Assembly: GCA_023418925.1 (NCBI GenBank)
Contig: JAEZYS010000016.1
Location: 228,547-292,546, forward strand
Direction of reading: 5' to 3'
Source: Bacillota bacterium
GTDB lineage: Bacteria; Bacillota; Clostridia; Oscillospirales; Ruminococcaceae
Length of the DNA: 64,000 nucleotides
Below, in pieces: positions 61,895 to 64,000 of this stretch. The notes under the pieces were generated by a model that saw nothing but the letters and a program-made list of their open reading frames with translations, ran no database searches and had not been told where the DNA came from. Position numbers and translations under genes: made by a program. Every line of letters begins with the position of its first letter. Positions within the stretch are counted from its first letter, which is position 1.

Positions 61895-61955
61895 ATTGTA
61901 TAATTATAGCATACACCTGTAATAATTACAAGTAAAACCTGTATAATTATTAGTA
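61895..61955. promoter_or_regulatory. Shared promoter/operator region between the two small regulators
   Basis: Three related words lie between the divergent starts: TGTATAATTATAG, CTGTAATAATTACA and CTGTATAATTATTAG. CTGTAATaATTACA is a near palindrome. XRE regulators commonly bind such sites and repress themselves. Confidence 0.5.
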
Positions 61956-61969
61956 TAAGGGGTGTGACT

Positions 61970-62296
61970 ATGAATAGAATCAAAGAACTACGCGAAGAAA
62001 AAGGAATGACACAAATTAGGCTTAGTATAGAATTGTCAGTATCGCAGGAAACAGTAAGTGCATATGAAAACGGAAAACATTTTCCAAGTGTGCAGAGCCT
62101 TATCAAAATATCAGAATTATTTAATGTAAGCTGCGATTATATTCTCGGTTTATCAGATGTGAAAAACATTCAGAATGGCGGTGCATATACCATTGATGAA
62201 ATATCCCTAATTTCAGAGTATCGTTCTTTACTTCCAAGTGAAAGAACTATGGTTAAGGCATATATGCAGGGCATTTCTGATAAAAGCCATAAATAA
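61970..62296 (+). CDS. XRE-family transcriptional regulator
   Basis: ATG 61970 (MNRIKELREEKGMTQ) gives 108 aa. The Cro/C1 HTH reads IKELREEKGMTQIRLSIELSVSQETVSAYENGKHFPSVQSLIKISELFNVSCDYILGLSD. The short C-terminal part has no peptidase motif. It is probably a repressor of itself, the divergent gene or the island. A strong terminator follows. Confidence 0.92.
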   Translation: MNRIKELREEKGMTQIRLSIELSVSQETVSAYENGKHFPSVQSLIKISELFNVSCDYILGLSDVKNIQNGGAYTIDEISLISEYRSLLPSERTMVKAYMQGISDKSHK

Positions 62297-62335
62297 GAGG
62301 CTGTGCATATTTTTTATGCATAGCCTCTTGACTTT
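62294..62335 (+). terminator. Intrinsic terminator after the XRE gene
   Basis: AAGAGGCTGTGCATA / TATGCATAGCCTCTT, about 14 of 15 pairs, followed by a T run. Confidence 0.85.
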
Positions 62336-62505
62336 TTTAGTATGAGAATGTCAATAATTCTTATAATTATAATAGTATATAAATGAAAAAAATTCTTTAC
62401 TTTGAGCAAATAATCAATAATTATCAAATTCTCTATAGCGAATGCTTTCAGTACTAAGATTTTCATTATGTATTATCTCTATAAAACGAATATTTTATAA
62501 ATATA

Positions 62506-62534
62506 TTGACAACGCACTTGGTTTATATTATAAT
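62506..62534 (+). promoter_or_regulatory. Consensus sigma-A promoter of the recombinase-like gene
   Basis: TTGACA at 62506-62511, a 17-nt spacer and TATAAT at 62529-62534, both exact consensus. The gap before it back to 62336 shows nothing else. Confidence 0.85.
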
Positions 62535-62565
62535 AAAATCATAATTTAACGAAAGGATGACTGCC

Positions 62566-63555
62566 ATGGACTTCATAACTTTAAAGGACAAATTTCTAGT
62601 TATAAATCAGGACTATAGTAATGATGTAGTAAATTTTTTGAATTATATGGAGAATATAAAAAAACTCTCACCTTTACCACTGTATCAAGATTTGCTTGTA
62701 AATTCTATGAGAACAGAAACAATCATTGAAAGCTTAAAATACTATGTCGATATCGGTCAAATTAAAAAGCAAGAACCTGCTAAAAAATATTTTGTTTCAA
62801 TAGGTCAGTTATTTGAATATATTTTAAATGACGCTTCTTATCAAAATTCCGATTTAAAAGATGAATTAGGGAATCCTACCACAAGAATTAATTCATATAC
62901 TAGAAAAACTAATGACTTCGTAAATAACTGTAAAGAATTATCTCCAAAAGAGACACAAGCACCATTAGAAGATGATGATGTACAAAAGTTAATCGAGTGG
63001 TGTGATAAACAAATAGAACGCGATTTTAGTAACCTAGACATTCTTGACGAGACACGATATAAAAGAATTAACGCATGCATTTGCATGAAACTAATGATTT
63101 TAACAGGAATAACTTATAGGGAAGCAAGAAAATTAGAGATTGATAATTTAAATGTTATGGAAAGTACTATTAATATAAATAGCTATATTATTAGATTACC
63201 AAAAAAATTATCTTGTCAATTTAACAAATATTATAAAATAAGAGAAAAATACAATTTAATTAAAAATAGATATTTATTTAATACCTTTAATGGTGATCAA
63301 TGGGGAGATAAAACATCTGCGTCCGGAATACCTAGTTTTTTGAAAACCGCAATATTAAAAACGACAATACTAAGCATATCTAAATATGGAATTATACAAT
63401 TAATAAAATGTGGTATTAACGACAGCGTAATTATGAATTTGACAGGTGCAAGCCGTGAAATAATGAATGATTGTATATCTAGTATTGAACAAGATCCAAC
63501 AGAAAGATATATTAACTCAAAAATAGTTAACGTAGAAAAATATTATCAGTTATAA
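62566..63555 (+). CDS. Tyrosine recombinase-fold protein without catalytic residues
   Basis: ATG 62566 (MDFITLKDK) is preferred over ATG 62557, which abuts AAAGG; it gives 329 aa. The layout resembles a phage integrase: an N-terminal helical domain, then MKLMILTGITYREARKLEIDNLNV and SISKYGIIQLIKCGINDSVIMNLTGAS. In active enzymes these hold Arg in 'tGlR.sEl' and HxLRH...GH. Here Arg, HxxR and the last His are all missing. It may bind DNA without recombining it. The consensus promoter indicates expression. Confidence 0.65.
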   Translation: MDFITLKDKFLVINQDYSNDVVNFLNYMENIKKLSPLPLYQDLLVNSMRTETIIESLKYYVDIGQIKKQEPAKKYFVSIGQLFEYILNDASYQNSDLKDELGNPTTRINSYTRKTNDFVNNCKELSPKETQAPLEDDDVQKLIEWCDKQIERDFSNLDILDETRYKRINACICMKLMILTGITYREARKLEIDNLNVMESTININSYIIRLPKKLSCQFNKYYKIREKYNLIKNRYLFNTFNGDQWGDKTSASGIPSFLKTAILKTTILSISKYGIIQLIKCGINDSVIMNLTGASREIMNDCISSIEQDPTERYINSKIVNVEKYYQL

Positions 63556-63677
63556 GAGCTAGCCCATTAAACCAACTTTTTACTGGATTTTGTAAAAGGC
63601 TTAAAGAACAAATCACCTGCTTTTTTCGTTTGAGGTGCGCCGCAGGCAAAACATTTGGTTACAAACAAACTTCCCCT

Positions 63678-63848
63678 CCGAAAAAATATTATGGAGCGTC
63701 CCTTGACAATATGGTTCTGCCTGCGATACACTGGACGGACGAGAGCGTGAAAAATTGTAGTTTATCTGCTTTCCCACGTTCTCGGCACGAATTATATATT
63801 GCAGGCAGGTTCTATTGTCAAGGGTTTAAGCGGTTAATATTTTTTCGG
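63678..63848. repeat. 171-nt imperfect palindrome
   Basis: Nested perfect arms: CCGAAAAAATATTA / TAATATTTTTTCGG (14 bp), CCTTGACAATA / TATTGTCAAGG (11 bp), CTGCCTGC / GCAGGCAG (8 bp) and GAGAGCGTG / CACGTTCTC (one mismatch) near the apex. Unpaired gaps of 4-11 nt separate them. It ends 5 nt before the stop of the gene at the right edge. From 63556 to 63677 I see no gene. Confidence 0.8.
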
Positions 63849-63852
63849 AATA

Positions 63853-64000
63853 TCATACTTTTATTTTATTAAGATACTCCTCAAACCCAATCTCCTCATT
63901 CAAGGCTTGTTCCCGAATATCAAGCGCAAAATCCGCCCATTGCTGAAACTCCGCCTGTGTCATTTTCTTTTTCATGTACCTTGCATAATGAGCCTTGTAA
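63853..64000 (-). CDS. C-terminal part of an unknown accessory-element protein
   Basis: The frame runs off the right edge. The 48 residues seen are KAHYARYMKKKMTQAEFQQWADFALDIREQALNEEIGFEEYLNKIKV, in part. They are helical and charged, with no recognised domain. A diverged, broken copy lies at 61404-61605. It is likely a gene of a mobile element. Confidence 0.55.
   Translation of the reverse strand, partial: YKAHYARYMKKKMTQAEFQQWADFALDIREQALNEEIGFEEYLNKIKV

Noticed and set aside
63678..63848. An integron attC site
   Set aside because: It is larger than usual attC sites, I see no clear GTTRRRY core pair, and the neighbouring recombinase-like protein lacks catalytic residues.
63630..63872. 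An 80-codon open frame on the plus strand
   Set aside because: It lies almost wholly inside the 171-nt palindrome and has no ribosome site or recognisable protein pattern.

Overview
The window looks like a chromosome segment of a low-GC, anaerobic, spore-forming Clostridia member of the Ruminococcaceae/Oscillospiraceae type. Evidence: pyruvate formate-lyase with its radical-SAM activator, spoIIE, a Cys T-box ahead of cysE-cysS, a Firmicutes-style glgB-glgC-glgD-glgA operon, ECF-type vitamin transporter subunits, AGGAGG ribosome sites and TTGACA-N17-TATAAT promoters. I cannot assign a species from sequence alone.

Layout. 1-4.3 kb: end of an HtrA-like protease, rsmE, a nitroreductase, an anchored hypothetical protein, an RsuA-type pseudouridine synthase and a MsmK/UgpC-type sugar ABC ATPase. 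4.4-12.0 kb (minus strand): a compact phage packaging/head cassette (terminase small and large, portal, capsid, protease-like, three small proteins, hub-like protein). It has no integrase, tape measure or lysis genes, and two dispersed repeats sit between its genes. 12.2-24.5 kb: glycogen phosphorylase with a LacI-type operator, an orphan PemK-like protein, a cyclophilin, the T-box-controlled cysE-cysS pair, a lipoprotein/degenerate sensor pair, a DUF4349 protein with a structured leader, gapA and an ECF S component. 24.8-30 kb: a four-module ComEA-like HhH protein and a pyruvate formate-lyase whose glycyl-radical domain is a separate gene, followed by pflA. 30.5-35 kb: azlCD, coaX with a probable pantothenate ECF S component, trmB, pyrE. 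35-42.5 kb: a 511-aa unknown protein, rpmG-secE-nusG-rplK-rplA, GNAT, dCMP deaminase, a DUF1624-type membrane protein and rsmA. 43-54.4 kb: spoIIE, the glgBCDA operon, maf and a GH3 beta-glucosidase lipoprotein.

54.6-64 kb is an AT-rich accessory island. Its core is a translationally coupled three-gene minus-strand operon: a protein with two RNA polymerase alpha-CTD-like modules and a sigma region 4-like HTH, a ParB/Srx-like protein, and a PLD-SNF2 helicase fusion. Next to it are divergent regulators (Spo0A-C-like and XRE), a tyrosine-recombinase-fold protein with no catalytic residues, a 171-nt imperfect palindrome, and two diverged copies of one gene end that bracket the regulator/recombinase module. 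The operon is the best candidate here for an undescribed, probably defence-related, system.

Cutting across the window is a family of about 110-270-nt intergenic repeats (at least eight copies, both orientations). Their hairpin stems change sequence between copies while keeping base pairing. How genes cooperate: glgP degrades the glycogen that glgBCDA makes; the GH3 enzyme and sugar ABC ATPase fit a polysaccharide-feeding life; gapA and PFL/PflA carry the sugar to acetyl-CoA and formate; the T-box ties cysteine synthesis to Cys-tRNA charging.
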